Source: an uncultured Gaiellaceae bacterium (GTDB lineage: Bacteria; Actinomycetota; Thermoleophilia; Gaiellales; Gaiellaceae). Taken from it: DNA of 5,744 nt. The notes below the pieces were generated by a model. It was not told the origin of the DNA. It made no database searches and saw only the letters and a program-made list of their open reading frames with translations. The DNA lies in contig CATPAS010000067.1 of NCBI GenBank assembly GCA_955652075.1, positions 1 through 5,744 on the forward strand. The letters are read 5' to 3'. A program made the translations under genes and the position numbers. Shown in pieces: positions 5,031 to 5,744 of the stretch; the first letter of the stretch is position 1; each line of letters opens with the position of its first letter.

Positions 5031-5735
5031 GTGGCCAAGAAAGTGCGCACACCACCCCCTCCGAGGCGCGTTCAAGCCCCCCAGCGGCGCGAAACCCGCC
5101 GGCCTTCTACAGGCCCGCCCCGGCGCCCGCCCTGGATCTATGCCGCGGCAGGCGCCCTTGTCGCTGCGGTCGTCGCGGCCGCGATCGTGGGCATCGTCGT
5201 CGCGCGCGGCGGAGGTGGGGCGACAACCAAGCCGGCGGCGACGAACTACAACACACTGCCCGGGATTCGAAGGACGAAAGCGCCCTGGGCCCCCGAGTAC
5301 CGTTACCTCGCCGATCGTCTGGCGCCGCTCGACCTGACGACCCTCCCTGGCCACAACGGGCTCGTGATGCACTTCCACGTGCACATCGACATCTTCGTGA
5401 ACGGCAAGAAGGTGAAGGTCCCGGCGTTCGTCGGAATCAATCTCGGCGCGGGTTGGCTGACGGAACTGCACACCCACGACGCGCGCGGCGTGATCCACAT
5501 CGAGGCGCAGAAGGCACGGGACTTCGCGGTCGGCCAGTTCTTCGCGGAGTGGGCCGTCTATCTCGACGCGCATTCGATCGGCGGCTACTCGGGGATGAAG
5601 TGGTACCTCGACGGCAAGCGGCAAACGGGCAATCCCGCGGCCCTCGTCTTCAAGCCGCACCAGGAGATCGCGTTCGTCGTCGGCAGGCCGCCCGCAACGA
5701 TCCCGTCGAGTTACGCCTTCTTGGCGGGCGAATGA
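5031..5735 (+). CDS. Membrane-anchored extracytoplasmic His-rich protein of unknown function
   Basis: With the GTG start at 5031 the product has 234 residues. Residues 1-34 are rich in proline and arginine (a cytoplasmic basic tail), and 35-58 form one hydrophobic helix rich in Ala and Val. A short Gly/Thr linker leads to a domain of about 160 residues that should lie outside the membrane. That domain contains HFHVHIDIFVNGKKVKVPA with His114, 116 and 118, then LHTHDARGVIHIE with His147, 149 and 156 and Asp150, and FFAEWAVYL near 170-178. The HxHxH and HTHD clusters suggest a metal site, but that is inference; I do not recognise a named family. A TTG at 4980 would add 17 residues that do not look conserved, and GTG gives the cleaner MAKK-type start. 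The first base of the next possible start codon overlaps the end of this gene. Confidence 0.85.
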   Translation: MAKKVRTPPPPRRVQAPQRRETRRPSTGPPRRPPWIYAAAGALVAAVVAAAIVGIVVARGGGGATTKPAATNYNTLPGIRRTKAPWAPEYRYLADRLAPLDLTTLPGHNGLVMHFHVHIDIFVNGKKVKVPAFVGINLGAGWLTELHTHDARGVIHIEAQKARDFAVGQFFAEWAVYLDAHSIGGYSGMKWYLDGKRQTGNPAALVFKPHQEIAFVVGRPPATIPSSYAFLAGE

Positions 5736-5744
5736 TCCGGAGAC
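5732..5744 (+). other. Possible start signals of a next gene, cut by the right window edge
   Basis: The stop TGA of the His-rich gene overlaps an ATG (ATGA at 5732-5735), a common form of translational coupling. The bases after it also contain GGAG at 5739-5742, which could instead be the ribosome binding site of a gene starting just beyond the window. Either reading suggests that the His-rich gene is first in an operon, but only 9 bases remain after the stop. Confidence 0.2.

Noticed and set aside
5004..5660. Minus-strand open frame of 218 codons opposite the His-rich protein gene
   Set aside because: It has no recognisable domain, whereas the plus strand encodes a protein with a membrane helix and ordered His motifs.

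Overview
The window looks like a stretch of chromosome from a high-G+C bacterium, most likely an actinobacterium. A deep-branching group such as Thermoleophilia/Gaiellales is my guess from protein style, not something proven here. The signs are strong G/C preference at third codon positions, GTG starts, weak Shine-Dalgarno sequences, and an archaeo-eukaryotic-type release-factor homologue of the kind found in actinobacteria. I see no phage genes, transposases, CRISPR array, tRNA or rRNA.

Left block (minus strand, read right to left, 2493 to 1): trxB (thioredoxin reductase), a CorA-type divalent cation transporter with an altered GMN signature (GQN), a small zinc-ribbon plus PAS protein, and possibly the start of another gene running off the left edge. 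Gaps of 25 and 18 bases, then a 4-base overlap, suggest one transcript.

Middle block: a 115-base divergent promoter region (2494-2608) separates trxB from a plus-strand gene for a bacterial eRF1-like protein (baeRF/Vms1-like, GGWSQ loop, C-terminal zinc knuckle). This gene ends only 3 bases from the end of the convergent gene rmuC (minus strand, 4783-3746), with no terminator between them.

Right block: a 247-base divergent region (4784-5030) lies between rmuC and a plus-strand gene for a membrane-anchored, histidine-rich extracytoplasmic protein of unknown function. Reading toward rmuC, this region has a good sigma-70-like promoter followed at once by a strong intrinsic terminator, so a transcript would begin essentially at the base of its own terminator hairpin. 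That arrangement is the most unusual non-coding signal in the window. It could be a tiny hairpin RNA or an attenuator ahead of rmuC. The plus-strand gene ends in an ATGA that may overlap the start of a further gene beyond the edge.

Functionally the genes are mostly housekeeping or stress maintenance: thiol redox, cation transport, ribosome rescue and DNA maintenance. I see no clear new multi-gene system. The points worth a second look are the promoter-terminator cassette, the CorA GQN variant, the release-factor homologue, the orphan zinc-ribbon/PAS protein and the His-rich surface protein.
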